DNA from: JANPCX01 sp966211815
GTDB lineage: Bacteria > Pseudomonadota > Gammaproteobacteria > Burkholderiales > Burkholderiaceae_C
DNA length: 64,000 bases
Assembly (NCBI GenBank): GCA_966211815.1
Contig: CBIHOD010000003.1
Coordinates: 68,400 to 132,399 of the forward strand
Direction: 5' to 3'
A model generated the notes under the pieces. That model did no database searches. It had not been told where the DNA came from and saw only the letters and a program-made list of their open reading frames with translations. Below are positions 35,453 through 44,754 of the stretch, one piece after another; the first letter of the stretch is position 1, and every line of letters begins with the position of its first letter. The translations under genes and the position numbers were made by a program.

Positions 35453-35521
35453 ATTTCGATCCCGGGATTCGATTCCCGCGACTTGTTGCAGCCGCCGCGG
35501 CGCCGAAACGAACACAGCGTG

Positions 35522-36580
35522 ATGAACAACGACCTCGATCAACTGGTGCGAGACGCACAAGCCGACTTCGCGCAGGCGGCCTTGCCCGCCGACCTGGAAA
35601 ACGCCAAGGCCCGCTACCTGGGCAAGTCCGGGCGGCTGACCGAGCAGCTCAAGGCCTTGTCCGCCTTGCCGGCCGACGAAAAGAAGGCGCGCGGCGCGCT
35701 GATCAACGCCGCCAAGCAGCAAGTGGAGGCTGCGCTGGGCGCTCGCCGCCAATCGCTGGCCGAGGCCGAGCTGAATGCGCAGCTGCAAGCCGAGGCGCTG
35801 GACGTGACCCTTCCCGGCCGCCAGCGCGGCATGGGCGGTCTGCACCCGGTCTCGCGAGTGATGGAGCGCATCGAGGCCATCTTCGCCTCGATGGGTTTCG
35901 ATGTGGCCGACGGCCCCGAGATCGAGACCGACTGGATGAGCTTCACCGCGCTGAACAACCCGGAGAACCATCCGGCCCGTTCGATGCAGGACACGTTCTA
36001 CGTCGACATGAAAGACGCGCAGGGCCGCTGGCTGAACCTGCGCCCGCACACCTCGCCGATGCAGGTGCGCTATGCGCGCGCGCACGCCAGGAAATACGAG
36101 TCCCTGCTGCAAAGCGGCCAGGCCATGCCCGAGATCCGCGTCATCGCGCCGGGCCGCACCTACCGCGTCGACAGCGATGCCACCCATTCGCCGATGTTCC
36201 ACCAGTGCGAAGGCCTGTGGGTCGGCGAAAACGTCAGCTTCAAGGACTTGAAGGTGGTGTTCACCGATTTCTTCCGCAACCTCTTCGAGACCGACGAGCT
36301 GGAGTTGCGCTTCCGGCCTTCGTTCTTCCCGTTCACCGAGCCGTCGGCTGAGGTCGACATCGCTTTCGCGCACGGGCCGCTCAAGGGCCGCTGGCTGGAA
36401 GTCGCCGGCTCGGGCCAGGTGCATCCGAACGTGATCCGCAATTTCGGGCTCGACCCGGAGCGCTACATCGGCTTCGCCTTCGGCATGGGCCCCGACCGTC
36501 TGGCCATGCTCCGGTACGGCGTGAACGACCTGCGGCTGTTCTTCGACGGCGACCTGCGTTTCCTGTCGCAGTTCCAATGA
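35522..36580 (+). CDS. pheS: Phenylalanyl-tRNA synthetase alpha subunit
   Basis: 352 residues starting at ATG 35522. N-terminal coiled-coil tRNA-binding region (~1-95), then the class II catalytic core with HPVSRVMERIEAIFASMGF, SPMQVRYARAH, FRPSFFPFTEPSAEVDI and motif 3 GFAFGMGPDRLAML near residue 318. It forms the alpha2beta2 enzyme with PheT, encoded 63 bp downstream, and charges tRNA-Phe. The gene may be partly controlled by the hairpin upstream. Confidence 0.98.
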   Translation: MNNDLDQLVRDAQADFAQAALPADLENAKARYLGKSGRLTEQLKALSALPADEKKARGALINAAKQQVEAALGARRQSLAEAELNAQLQAEALDVTLPGRQRGMGGLHPVSRVMERIEAIFASMGFDVADGPEIETDWMSFTALNNPENHPARSMQDTFYVDMKDAQGRWLNLRPHTSPMQVRYARAHARKYESLLQSGQAMPEIRVIAPGRTYRVDSDATHSPMFHQCEGLWVGENVSFKDLKVVFTDFFRNLFETDELELRFRPSFFPFTEPSAEVDIAFAHGPLKGRWLEVAGSGQVHPNVIRNFGLDPERYIGFAFGMGPDRLAMLRYGVNDLRLFFDGDLRFLSQFQ

Positions 36581-36643
36581 GGCGCGCTGCACGCCCCGTC
36601 AACACCACCGCCCCCAGACATTTTTTGAATCGGACGACGAGAG

Positions 36644-39064
36644 ATGCAATTTCCTGAGTCATGGTTGCGCGAGTTCTGCAACCCGCCGCTGTCGACGAAA
36701 GAGCTGGCCGAGCTGCTCACCATGTCGGGCATGGAAGTGGAGGAGCTGCGCCCCGTCGCGCCGCCGTTCTCCGGCGTGGTCGTCGGCGAAGTCCTGGCCG
36801 TGGAGCGCCATCCCAACGCCGATCGTCTGAACGTTTGCCGGGTGGACGTCGGCGCGGCCTCGCCGCTGCAAGTCGTCTGCGGCGCGCCCAACGTGCGGGC
36901 CGGCATCAAAGTGCCTTGCGCTTTGGTGGGCGCGAAGCTGCCCCCGGCCGAGGAGGGCGGGGCGCCTTTCGAGATCAAGCTCGGCAAGCTGCGGGGCGTG
37001 GAAAGCCAGGGCATGCTGTGCTCCGCGCGCGAACTGAAGCTGTCCGACGACCAGGCCGGCCTGCACATCCTGGCCGATGACGCCGCGGTGGGCCGGGACA
37101 TCCGCGAGCAACTGCGGTTGGACGACACGCTTTTCACGCTGAAGCTCACGCCCAACCTGGGCCATGGCCTGAGTGTTTACGGCATCGCCCGCGAAGTGGC
37201 GGCGTTGACGGGTTCTCCGCTCAAGGCCGTGGCTTTCCCGCCCGTGCCGCCGTCGTTCGACGAGCGCCTGCCCGTGCGCGTCGAAGCGCCCGATCTGTGC
37301 GGCCGCTTCTCCGGGCGGATCGTCCGCGGCGTCGACCCCAAGGCGGCCACGCCGGCCTGGATGGTCGAGCGCCTGGCGCGCTGCGGCCAGCGGTCCGTCA
37401 CCGCGCTGGTCGACATCTCCAACTACGTGATGTTCGAGTTCGGCCGGCCCTCCCACATCTTCGACCTCGACAAAATCCACGGCGGCCTCGTCGTGCGCTG
37501 GGGCCGCGACGGCGAGCAGTTGAAGCTGCTCAACGGCAACACCATCACCGTGGACGGCCAGGTGGGCGTCATCGCCGACGACCAGGCCGTCGAATCGTTG
37601 GCCGGCATCATGGGCGGCGATTCCACCGCGGTGTCGGACGACACCCGCAACATCTACGTGGAGGCCGCGTTCTGGTGGCCCGAAGCGGTCGCGGGCCGCT
37701 CGCGCCGCTATGGTTTCTCGACCGATGCGGGCCACCGCTTCGAGCGGGGTGTCGATCCGGCGCTGACCGTCGAGCACATCGAGCGCATCACCCAGCTGAT
37801 CATCGACATCTGCGGCGGCCGGGCAGGCCCGATGGACGACCAGACCCTGGCGCTGCCCGAAAGGAAACCGGTGCAGCTGCGCGTCGCCCGCGCCGCCAAG
37901 GTCATCGGCATGCCGGTCACCCAGGCCCAGTGCGCCGAAGTGATGCGGCGCCTCGGCCTGCGCTTCACCGAAGGCGACGGCGTGCTGCAGGTCGAAGCCC
38001 CGAGCTGGCGCTTCGACTTGCAGATCGAGGAGGACCTGATCGAGGAAGTGATCCGCGTGATCGGCTTCAACACCTTGCCGAAGGACGCGCCGCGCGCGCC
38101 GGTGACGGCCCGGGTGCGCAGTGAATCCAGGCGAGGGGCGCACGCGGTGCGGCACCGCCTGGCGGGCCTGGGTTATTTCGAGACCATCAACTTCAGTTTC
38201 GTCGAAGAGAAATGGGAGCATGACCTCGCCGGCAACCCCGACCCGATCCGGGTGCTCAACCCGATCGCCAGCCCGTTGTCGGTGATGCGCTCCAGCCTGA
38301 TGGGCGGGTTGATCCAAGTGCTGCGACACAACCTGGCGCGCAAGGTGCCCCGCGTGCGGGTGTTCGAGATCGGCCGCGCCTTCATGCGCGACCCGCAGGT
38401 GGCCGACGGCGCGTTGACGGTGGCGGGCGTGCGCCAGCCCCTGCGCCTGGCCGGCCTGCTGCAGGGCGGCGCGAGCCAGGTGCAGTGGGGCCAGAAGGAC
38501 AGGGCGGTCGATTTCTTCGACGCGAAGGGCGACCTCCAGGCCTTGCTGTCGCCCGCGGCATTGAAATTCACCCCGGCGGCGCATCCGGCCCTGCACCCCG
38601 GCCGCAGCGCCCGCATCGAATGGAACGGCCGTTCGATCGGGTTCGTCGGTGAACTGCACCCCAAGTGGCGGCAGGCTTACGACCTGCCCACGGCGCCGAT
38701 GCTGTTCGAACTCGAAATGGAAGCCGTGCTCGAAACGGCGCTGCCGCGGTTCGCGCCGCTGCCCAAGCACCAATCGGTCTGGCGCGACCTGGCGCTGGTG
38801 GTGGGCGACCAGGTCGGCCACGACGATTTGATCGGTGCCGTGCACGCGTCGGACGCGGGCAAGGCCGTTCGGTCCGCCCAGGTCTTCGACGTCTACAAGC
38901 CGGCGCAGCCGCCGGCCGACATGGCCGCCAACGAGCGCAGCGTGGCGGTCCGGCTGGAATTGCTCGACGATGAAGTCCCATTGACCGATGAGCGCACTGA
39001 TGCCCTCCAGGCGCAAGTGCTGGCCGCGTTGCAGCAACGCCTGGGTGTCCGACTGCGAGGATGA
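36644..39064 (+). CDS. pheT: Phenylalanyl-tRNA synthetase beta subunit
   Basis: 806 residues, full length. Order of domains: EMAP-like tRNA-binding domain (~40-150, VLAVERHPNADRLNVCRVDVG), B3/B4 editing domain with SNYVMFEFGRPSHIFDLDK, B5 domain, catalytic-like core, and C-terminal ferredoxin-like anticodon-binding domain (FAPLPKHQSVWRDLALVVG). It pairs with PheS. The stop overlaps the ihfA start as ATGA, indicating coupled translation. Confidence 0.98.
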   Translation: MQFPESWLREFCNPPLSTKELAELLTMSGMEVEELRPVAPPFSGVVVGEVLAVERHPNADRLNVCRVDVGAASPLQVVCGAPNVRAGIKVPCALVGAKLPPAEEGGAPFEIKLGKLRGVESQGMLCSARELKLSDDQAGLHILADDAAVGRDIREQLRLDDTLFTLKLTPNLGHGLSVYGIAREVAALTGSPLKAVAFPPVPPSFDERLPVRVEAPDLCGRFSGRIVRGVDPKAATPAWMVERLARCGQRSVTALVDISNYVMFEFGRPSHIFDLDKIHGGLVVRWGRDGEQLKLLNGNTITVDGQVGVIADDQAVESLAGIMGGDSTAVSDDTRNIYVEAAFWWPEAVAGRSRRYGFSTDAGHRFERGVDPALTVEHIERITQLIIDICGGRAGPMDDQTLALPERKPVQLRVARAAKVIGMPVTQAQCAEVMRRLGLRFTEGDGVLQVEAPSWRFDLQIEEDLIEEVIRVIGFNTLPKDAPRAPVTARVRSESRRGAHAVRHRLAGLGYFETINFSFVEEKWEHDLAGNPDPIRVLNPIASPLSVMRSSLMGGLIQVLRHNLARKVPRVRVFEIGRAFMRDPQVADGALTVAGVRQPLRLAGLLQGGASQVQWGQKDRAVDFFDAKGDLQALLSPAALKFTPAAHPALHPGRSARIEWNGRSIGFVGELHPKWRQAYDLPTAPMLFELEMEAVLETALPRFAPLPKHQSVWRDLALVVGDQVGHDDLIGAVHASDAGKAVRSAQVFDVYKPAQPPADMAANERSVAVRLELLDDEVPLTDERTDALQAQVLAALQQRLGVRLRG

Positions 39065-39483
39065 TGATGACAGCCACGAATACGCCTTTCGGCCCCAATG
39101 ACGATGATCTGGGCGAGCCCTCCACGATCGCAACCCCGGCGCCGGGGCGGGTCATGCTGCCCAGCCTGGAAACGCCCACTTTGACCAAAGCCGACTTGGC
39201 CGAGTTGCTGTTCGAACGCCTGGGTTTGAACAAACGCGAGTCCAAGGACATGGTGGAGGCTTTCTTCGAAATTATTCACGGCACCTTGGTACAGGGGCAC
39301 GACGTCAAAATGTCCGGTTTCGGCAATTTCAACATCCGGCGCAAAGCGCCTCGCCCAGGACGCAACCCGCGCACCGGTGAAGCCATCCCCATCAAGGCCA
39401 GGAACGTTGTTACGTTTCATGCAAGCCACAAACTCAAGGGCGTCGTGCAGGGCGACATCCCCGTGGGAGACGACTTCGAGTAA
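39061..39483 (+). CDS. ihfA: Integration host factor alpha subunit, with extended N-terminus
   Basis: 140 residues as read from ATG 39061; two further ATGs follow at once (39064, 39067), and 39067 has the best spacing to gagg at 39057-39060. The core begins at TLTKADLAELLFERLGLNKRE and includes the DNA-bending arm FNIRRKAPRPGRNPRTGE. IHF-alpha is normally about 100 residues, so there is an extra ~38-residue acidic/Pro-rich N-terminus unless translation starts at ATG 39154 (109 residues). The position after pheT is the classical one. With IHF-beta it bends DNA at specific sites. Confidence 0.93.
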   Translation: MMMTATNTPFGPNDDDLGEPSTIATPAPGRVMLPSLETPTLTKADLAELLFERLGLNKRESKDMVEAFFEIIHGTLVQGHDVKMSGFGNFNIRRKAPRPGRNPRTGEAIPIKARNVVTFHASHKLKGVVQGDIPVGDDFE

Positions 39484-39516
39484 AGTTGAAAATCTCTCCG
39501 AAACTCATTGATTTCA

Positions 39517-40044
39517 ATGGAGAAAACGCTTCCAGCCATTCCCGCGAAACGCTACTTCACCATCGGTGAGGTCAGCGATTTGTGCGGTGTCAAGCCTTAT
39601 GTGCTTCGCTACTGGGAGCAGGAATTCACACAGCTCAAGCCCATGAAACGCCGTGGGAACCGCCGGTATTACCAGCATCACGAGGTTTTGCTGATCCGCC
39701 GGATTCGCGAGTTGTTGTACGAGCAAGGGTTCACCATCAGCGGTGCGCGCAACCGCCTGGTCGATTCGGTCGATGCCCACGCCGAAGCCGGCGCCCCGCC
39801 TGAAGACGGCTCGGTCGACCGAACGCCCGCATTGCCCGACGGCGATCCGCCGTTTCCGGTGGCGCTGCCGCAACTTTCATCTCTTGCCGGGCATCAGGTC
39901 GCCGACATGGCCGCCGCGTTGGCCATGAACAAGGGCGTGTCGTTGTCCACTTGTGTCCCGACATTGGCCACCGAGGGCGAAGCCCTTACGGCGATTCAGG
40001 TGAGGGAAGAGTTGCTGTCGATCCGGGAACTGTTGGGCAGCTGA
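39517..40044 (+). CDS. MerR family transcriptional regulator
   Basis: 175 residues from ATG 39517. The N-terminal winged-helix domain is clear: RYFTIGEVSDLCGVKPYVLR, YWEQEF, RRGNRRYYQHHEV and the hinge helix RRIRELLYEQGFTISGARNRL. No metal-binding cysteine cluster is seen; the C-terminal half is low-complexity plus a short helix. It starts 33 bp after ihfA, a pairing common in Burkholderiales. Target genes are not evident from the window. Confidence 0.88.
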   Translation: MEKTLPAIPAKRYFTIGEVSDLCGVKPYVLRYWEQEFTQLKPMKRRGNRRYYQHHEVLLIRRIRELLYEQGFTISGARNRLVDSVDAHAEAGAPPEDGSVDRTPALPDGDPPFPVALPQLSSLAGHQVADMAAALAMNKGVSLSTCVPTLATEGEALTAIQVREELLSIRELLGS

Positions 40045-40097
40045 CCGCTGAGGCGAACCGGCACTTCGCGCACGGCAAATGATTTTTGCGAGTGATG

Positions 40098-40126
40098 CTG
40101 ACCCTGTCCAATTTTCGGTCTATAAT
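40098..40126 (+). promoter_or_regulatory. Sigma-70-like promoter for tRNA-Pro
   Basis: CTGACC (40098-40103), 17-bp spacer, TATAAT (40121-40126). The tRNA begins 14 bp after the -10 box, so the transcript would start close to the mature 5' end. Confidence 0.7.
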
Positions 40127-40139
40127 TTAAGGCTGACGT

Positions 40140-40216
40140 CGGGGTGTAGCGCAGCCTGGTAGCGCACTTGCATGGGGTGCAAGGGGTCGCGAGTTCGAAT
40201 CCCGCCATCCCGACCA
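40140..40216 (+). tRNA. tRNA-Pro (anticodon GGG)
   Basis: 77 nt including encoded CCA. The acceptor stem cggggtg pairs with catcccg (one G-U), the T arm has gttcgaat, and the anticodon stem cttgc/gcaag carries the loop atggggt with anticodon GGG, reading CCC proline codons. It has its own promoter and terminator. Confidence 0.96.
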
Positions 40217-40224
40217 AGAAAAAC

Positions 40225-40260
40225 CAACGGGTTAGCTCTCACAAGGAGCTAACCCGTTTT
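40225..40260 (+). terminator. Rho-independent terminator after tRNA-Pro
   Basis: A perfect 13-bp stem (aacgggttagctc / gagctaacccgtt) with a 7-nt loop, followed by tttc. Confidence 0.9.
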
Positions 40261-40617
40261 CATTTCCAGCAATCGCCTTCCACCGCCAGTCTGCCATCGG
40301 CGTCCTCCGTCGAAGTCCGCGTGACATCGTGTAGCTGGAAAACCTCCCGGCCGGGCCTGCCCGTACCGCTCGGTGCATCGGCAACCTTTGTCGACTGGCC
40401 CCATGGCCGCATCGGGGCCGTCTTTCCCTTCGACCGCCATCTTTCGTGTCGCCGCGCCCCGGCCAAACTGTCCAATTGCCACATTTCCGGCTCTGGCTTT
40501 GAGCACCGTCGGAACTTCTGTTGAACAATGGCCTATCGTTCGCCGATAGAGGTGCCGGGCGGCCGCTTCATCAGGTCGCCACGGCAGGCGCGGGCTTTTT
40601 TGAGGTGGCACCCATCG
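40261..40617. other. Intergenic region of ~357 bp without a confident gene
   Basis: Open frames exist on both strands, including a 74-codon minus frame ending at 40260, but none has a recognisable domain or ribosome site. The + strand frame of the GAF gene extends upstream to 40528. A tgagg near 40601 may serve the GAF gene start at 40618. Confidence 0.4.
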
Positions 40618-41211
40618 ATGGCACTTTTCGACTCTCCATTCAGCGCGAAGGATCTGGACATCCTCATCTCCGAATTGCTGGTCGCGACGGCGGACGGGGC
40701 CGATCCCGGCATCGACCACAAAGTCACCGCGGTGCTGCAGATGCTGCGCAGCGAATTGAACATGGACGTGGTCTTCGTATCCGAATTCATCGATGGGCAG
40801 CGGGTCTTCCGTTTCGTCGAAGGAACGCCTCCGGATCACCTGGGCGTGCAGGTCGGCGACGCCGCGCCGCTGGAGGACAGTTATTGCCAAAGGGTGGTTC
40901 AAGGACGGATGCCTGAACTGGTGCACGATGCGTCCGCCGTCGCGGAATCTCTGGACCTGCCCAAGACATCCATCCGTGTCGGTGCGCACATGAGCACGCC
41001 GGTGGTCCTGGCCGACGGCCGCGTGTACGGCACGCTGTGCTGTTTCAGCAATGCGCCGAACATGAACCTGCATGCGGAAGACCTGAAGCGCCTGAGGCAG
41101 TGCGCCCAATTGGTGGCTCGCAGGGTGAGCGCGGCGGGGCATGCGGATTTCCTGCCCACGTTGCCCGGCGGCATCCCTTTTTCGCTCACCGACCTGCCGA
41201 CGAAATTCTGA
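40618..41211 (+). CDS. GAF domain protein
   Basis: 197 residues from ATG 40618, nearly all a single GAF domain: VTAVLQMLRSELNMDVVFVSEF, FRFVEG, SYCQRVVQGR, VRVGAHMSTPVVLADGRVYG and TLCCFS, which is the typical pattern. There is no output domain (no kinase, GGDEF or HTH), so it may be a stand-alone ligand sensor or part of a split signalling pathway. The GAF ligand is unknown. It stands alone between tRNA-Pro and the converging PepSY gene. Confidence 0.8.
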   Translation: MALFDSPFSAKDLDILISELLVATADGADPGIDHKVTAVLQMLRSELNMDVVFVSEFIDGQRVFRFVEGTPPDHLGVQVGDAAPLEDSYCQRVVQGRMPELVHDASAVAESLDLPKTSIRVGAHMSTPVVLADGRVYGTLCCFSNAPNMNLHAEDLKRLRQCAQLVARRVSAAGHADFLPTLPGGIPFSLTDLPTKF

Positions 41212-41351
41212 CGCGGTCGCATGGGCCGCCGCCGCTACGGCGTGGCGCCCGGGAGATTGCGCTGCCGCGGGATCTGAGTCTTCCGCCGCGTGGTCGCGGT
41301 TCGTTCCACAAACCATCAAACGGTGACCCAGGACGATTGACCGCCATGTCC

Positions 41352-42587
41352 TCACCCGATGGCACCGACCCCTCGCTGTCGGTTCGCCGCCTTGCGCCGT
41401 CCTGCGCGCTTGCGGGCCCAGATGACCACCCCCGTGACACACAACGCGGACACCGTCAACCCGGTGGCACTCACCGCCACCCGCATCGGCGAACCGGCCG
41501 TGCGGGCCGTGTGCAGATTCGTCAGCCATGTCGTGACGGTCTGAGCCGAGTTCCGCCCGGTGGGCAGGTGGGTGGCAAGCAGTGCGCCGCTGTCGGCGTC
41601 GAACAGGATCTGCGTCGCGCCTCGGCGCCGTGAAACGTCGAGGTCGCTGGCGACTGCGTAGCGCCAAGCGCGAGCGCCGTGATCGAAGGACAGTGCGGCT
41701 TCGCGCTCGACGGCGAACCGCTGGCTGACGGACAGCTCGGCCATCAAGTCGCGGGCGCGGGTTCGCGCCCGGCTCCAGGCAAGTGGCGTCGGGTCGGGCA
41801 CGCGCCCACGGGGCGTCGCGGCCACGACGGGCTCCCAGGCGCCGAACAGCGCGCCCATCACCGGCCGGTACACGGCGGGAAGGTTGAACGACACGGCCGA
41901 CCAGGCGATGACCAAGAGCATCGCCCACAACCACAAGCCGGCGGCGCGATGCAGGTCGAAGCAGAAGCGGTGCCAGCCCGAATCGACGCGGATCCGCCAT
42001 GCCGGCATCCAGCGCGGCCACCATCCAGGCCCGCGTCGAGCCGACGCGCCGTCCCGCTGGGGCGGGCGCAGCGGCAGCGTGAGGCAGGCGCCCACGAAGC
42101 AGTCGAGCGTCCACAGAAGCGCGACGATGCCGAGCACCGTCCTGCCCGCGTCCCCGGTGCCAAGCGAATAGTGCAACCGGTACAAGAAGGGCACCAGGTT
42201 GACCCGGCCTTGCGAGACGTCTCCCCACATCCGGGTCCCGAGTTCCTTGCCGGTGTACGGGTCGACATACAGCTCGTCGTAGGCCAAGGCCGCGTCCCGG
42301 CCCTGGACTTGGAAGGCGAGGGCCTCGTTGTCGGCTCCCCGGGCCAGCGGCACCGAGTCGATGCGCAGCTCCGGATGACGCGCCGACACCTGTTCGCGCA
42401 GCAGCAGGGGGTCGAGCGCGTCGCGGCCCGCCGGCACGTCCACCGTGAGGAGTTCCGGCGAAAGCGCTTGGTCAAGCTCGCGGTGGAACGGCAGCAAGCT
42501 GCCCGTCAAGCCGACGAGCAAGAGGAAGGGCGCCAGCACGAGCCCGGTCCAGCGGTGCAACGCCACCCAGTGCCGGCGCCCGGTCAT
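41352..42587 (-). CDS. PepSY-domain membrane protein, iron-uptake associated
   Basis: 411 residues with four main transmembrane segments and PepSY-type periplasmic regions. RHWVALHRWTGLVLAPFLLLVGLTGSLL at the N-terminus and LHRAAGLWLWAMLLVIAWSAVSF in the middle are typical of the PiuB-like family, which is found next to siderophore receptors and thought to reduce or release iron in the periplasm. It is the third gene of the minus operon, 9 bp after the TonB-dependent receptor gene, and is controlled with it from the Fur-box region near 45500. Confidence 0.88.
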   Translation of the reverse strand: MTGRRHWVALHRWTGLVLAPFLLLVGLTGSLLPFHRELDQALSPELLTVDVPAGRDALDPLLLREQVSARHPELRIDSVPLARGADNEALAFQVQGRDAALAYDELYVDPYTGKELGTRMWGDVSQGRVNLVPFLYRLHYSLGTGDAGRTVLGIVALLWTLDCFVGACLTLPLRPPQRDGASARRGPGWWPRWMPAWRIRVDSGWHRFCFDLHRAAGLWLWAMLLVIAWSAVSFNLPAVYRPVMGALFGAWEPVVAATPRGRVPDPTPLAWSRARTRARDLMAELSVSQRFAVEREAALSFDHGARAWRYAVASDLDVSRRRGATQILFDADSGALLATHLPTGRNSAQTVTTWLTNLHTARTAGSPMRVAVSATGLTVSALCVTGVVIWARKRAGRRKAANRQRGVGAIG

Positions 42588-42596
42588 CCGGCCGCC

Positions 42597-44714
42597 TCAG
42601 AAGAACCACTCACCCGAGAGGCGCACCGTGCGGGGCGCGCCGGCGAGCACGCCGCCATAGTTGACGCTCTCCCAATAGCGGCGGTTGCCCAGGTTCTGCA
42701 CTTGCAGCCGCCACACGGTCGGTACGCCGGCCACCTGCACGGCGTAACGCGCTCCACCGTCCCAACGCGTGAAAGCCGGAACGATGGGCGAGTCGGCCTG
42801 GCCCAAGGGCCGCCCGCCGGTGCGCACCGCGCCGGCGTTGAGGCTCAGCCCCTGCACCGCGGCCACCCGCCAGTCGATCCAGGCGCTCGCCTGCAGGCGG
42901 GCCACGTAGGCCGCGCGCCGACCCTCCCGCGCATCGCGGGTGTCGAGCACTCTGGCGTCGAGCCAACTGACGCCGCCCACCGCCGACAAGCCGGGCGCCA
43001 GTTCGCCGTTCAGCGCCAGTTCGACACCCCGGTGCCTTTGGCGGCCCAATGTCTTGAACACCTTGTCGCCCGGATCGACCGCCTGCAACGGCTTGTCGAT
43101 GTGGAACAGGGCGAGCGTCGTCGACAGCCCGGGCGATGGCATCCACTTGACGCCGGCCTCCATCTGCTTGCTGCGGATCGGGTCGAGCCGCTCCCCGCGG
43201 TTGACGGCGCCATTGGGCGCATAGGCGCCTTGCTCCAGTCCCTCGGTGTAGCTGGCGTAGGCGGTGACGGCGGTGCTGGGCAGCCACACCAGCGCCGCGG
43301 AGGGCACGTTCACATGGGCGCCGTAGTCGCGCTGCAAGCCGCCCGCGCTGCGGGATTCGGCGTGGTAGGCGATGTGGCGCACACCCGCGAGCACGCGCCA
43401 GTGTTCGTTCAGCGAGATGGTGTCGCTCGCGAAGAGGCTGGGTTGGCGGACGCTGCCCCGGTTCTTCGGCGGGGGATCCGAGAAATCGGGCTGGGCGCTG
43501 TAGGCGGGGGCGTAGATGTTGCCCACCGTCAGCCCGTCGTTGGGGAACCAGCCGCCGTCCAGGGTTTTCAGCCGCCCGTCGGACACGCCGAGCACCAGGT
43601 CGTGGCGAACGCCCGCGGCTTGCAGGTGGCCGTTGAAGAGGGCTTGCGCCGCCACCGTGGTGAAGCGCTGGCCGGGCGAGAAGTAGTAGTCGCCGCTGGT
43701 GATGGCGCCGTCCGGCGCCACCCCGTACACGTCCGGGAAAGCGGCGTCGCGCGTGGTGCGGCTGTAGCCGAGCTGCGCGACCAGGTCCCAATCGGCGCTC
43801 AGGCCGTGCTCAAGGCGCAGTCCGAGGTTCGACGCCTCGGTGCGGTACTGTCCCCAGGGTTGGCCAAGCAGCGTGCGAGGATCGAAGCTTTCGGCGGGGA
43901 CCACCGCGCCGTCGTCGCGCGGACCGATCACCGGCTGGGCCGCCAGCTTCTTGCGCTGGCGGTCGGCGTCCAGGCGCAGCAGCGTGCCGGGCGCGAGTCG
44001 CATGTCCACCGCCACGCCGGCCATGGCGCGCATCAAGTCGCCGGCGTGCGTGAAGTCGCCTTGCCTTTCGCCGGCCACATTGACGCGGTACGCCACCGCG
44101 CCGCTTTCCCCGATGGCGCCGCTCGTGTCGAGGTGCCCGTAGCGTCCGCCGAAGCCGCGCACCTCGGCATCGACGCTCGTGAAACCGCGGCGGGTGGGGC
44201 GCTTGAGGACATGGTTGACCAGGCCGCTGGGCTCGCCGACGCCGTACAGGAAGCCCGACAGGCCTTTCAGCACGTCGACGCGCTCCATGTTCTCCAACGG
44301 AATGTCGGCGTAGACGTTGGTCAAAAGGCCGTCGCGCCGCACGCTGTTGACCGCGTTGGCGGAGAAGCCGCGCACCGCGACACCGTCATAGGCGCCGCCG
44401 AAGGACGCCGGTTGCACGCCGGGGTCGTTCTTCAGCACATCCTGGACGGTGCGGGCGCGCTGGTTGTCGATGACTTCGCGGCCGTACGAGCCGATCGAAA
44501 AAGGCAACTCCTGCAGCGACCGCACGCCGAGCGCACCGGCGTTGACGTCGCTGTTGAGGTAGAGCGTTTCCTTCTTGGCGCGGACGACGACCTGTTCGAG
44601 CGTGGCCGGGTCACCGTCGGCGCCAGCCTTCTGGGCCTGGGCGGGGAGGAACGAGGCGAGCGCGGCGATCACGGCCGCTCGCGCCGCCGTGCGGGCGGGG
44701 TTGTTCGTTGGCAT
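42597..44714 (-). CDS. TonB-dependent siderophore/metallophore receptor
   Basis: 705 residues with a signal peptide, a short TonB-box region, a plug domain (QDVLKNDPGVQPASFGGAYDGVAVRGF, then GLSGFLYGVGEPSGLVN) and a 22-strand barrel ending in a C-terminal aromatic residue (SGEWFF). The plug is of the FhuA/FpvA-like siderophore type. It lies between a DUF4198 gene (40 bp upstream) and the PepSY gene. Its neighbour across the Fur box is a small-molecule biosynthesis and export operon, so it probably re-imports the metal-loaded product of that operon. Confidence 0.92.
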   Translation of the reverse strand: MPTNNPARTAARAAVIAALASFLPAQAQKAGADGDPATLEQVVVRAKKETLYLNSDVNAGALGVRSLQELPFSIGSYGREVIDNQRARTVQDVLKNDPGVQPASFGGAYDGVAVRGFSANAVNSVRRDGLLTNVYADIPLENMERVDVLKGLSGFLYGVGEPSGLVNHVLKRPTRRGFTSVDAEVRGFGGRYGHLDTSGAIGESGAVAYRVNVAGERQGDFTHAGDLMRAMAGVAVDMRLAPGTLLRLDADRQRKKLAAQPVIGPRDDGAVVPAESFDPRTLLGQPWGQYRTEASNLGLRLEHGLSADWDLVAQLGYSRTTRDAAFPDVYGVAPDGAITSGDYYFSPGQRFTTVAAQALFNGHLQAAGVRHDLVLGVSDGRLKTLDGGWFPNDGLTVGNIYAPAYSAQPDFSDPPPKNRGSVRQPSLFASDTISLNEHWRVLAGVRHIAYHAESRSAGGLQRDYGAHVNVPSAALVWLPSTAVTAYASYTEGLEQGAYAPNGAVNRGERLDPIRSKQMEAGVKWMPSPGLSTTLALFHIDKPLQAVDPGDKVFKTLGRQRHRGVELALNGELAPGLSAVGGVSWLDARVLDTRDAREGRRAAYVARLQASAWIDWRVAAVQGLSLNAGAVRTGGRPLGQADSPIVPAFTRWDGGARYAVQVAGVPTVWRLQVQNLGNRRYWESVNYGGVLAGAPRTVRLSGEWFF

Positions 44715-44754
44715 GGAGGCTTTCTGTGTTCGGTCTGGATGCCGCGGATCGGGC

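Noticed and set aside
40260..40528. Small minus-strand frames after the tRNA-Pro terminator
   Set aside because: No ribosome site, no domain, and two overlapping frames with equal claim; not supportable as a gene.
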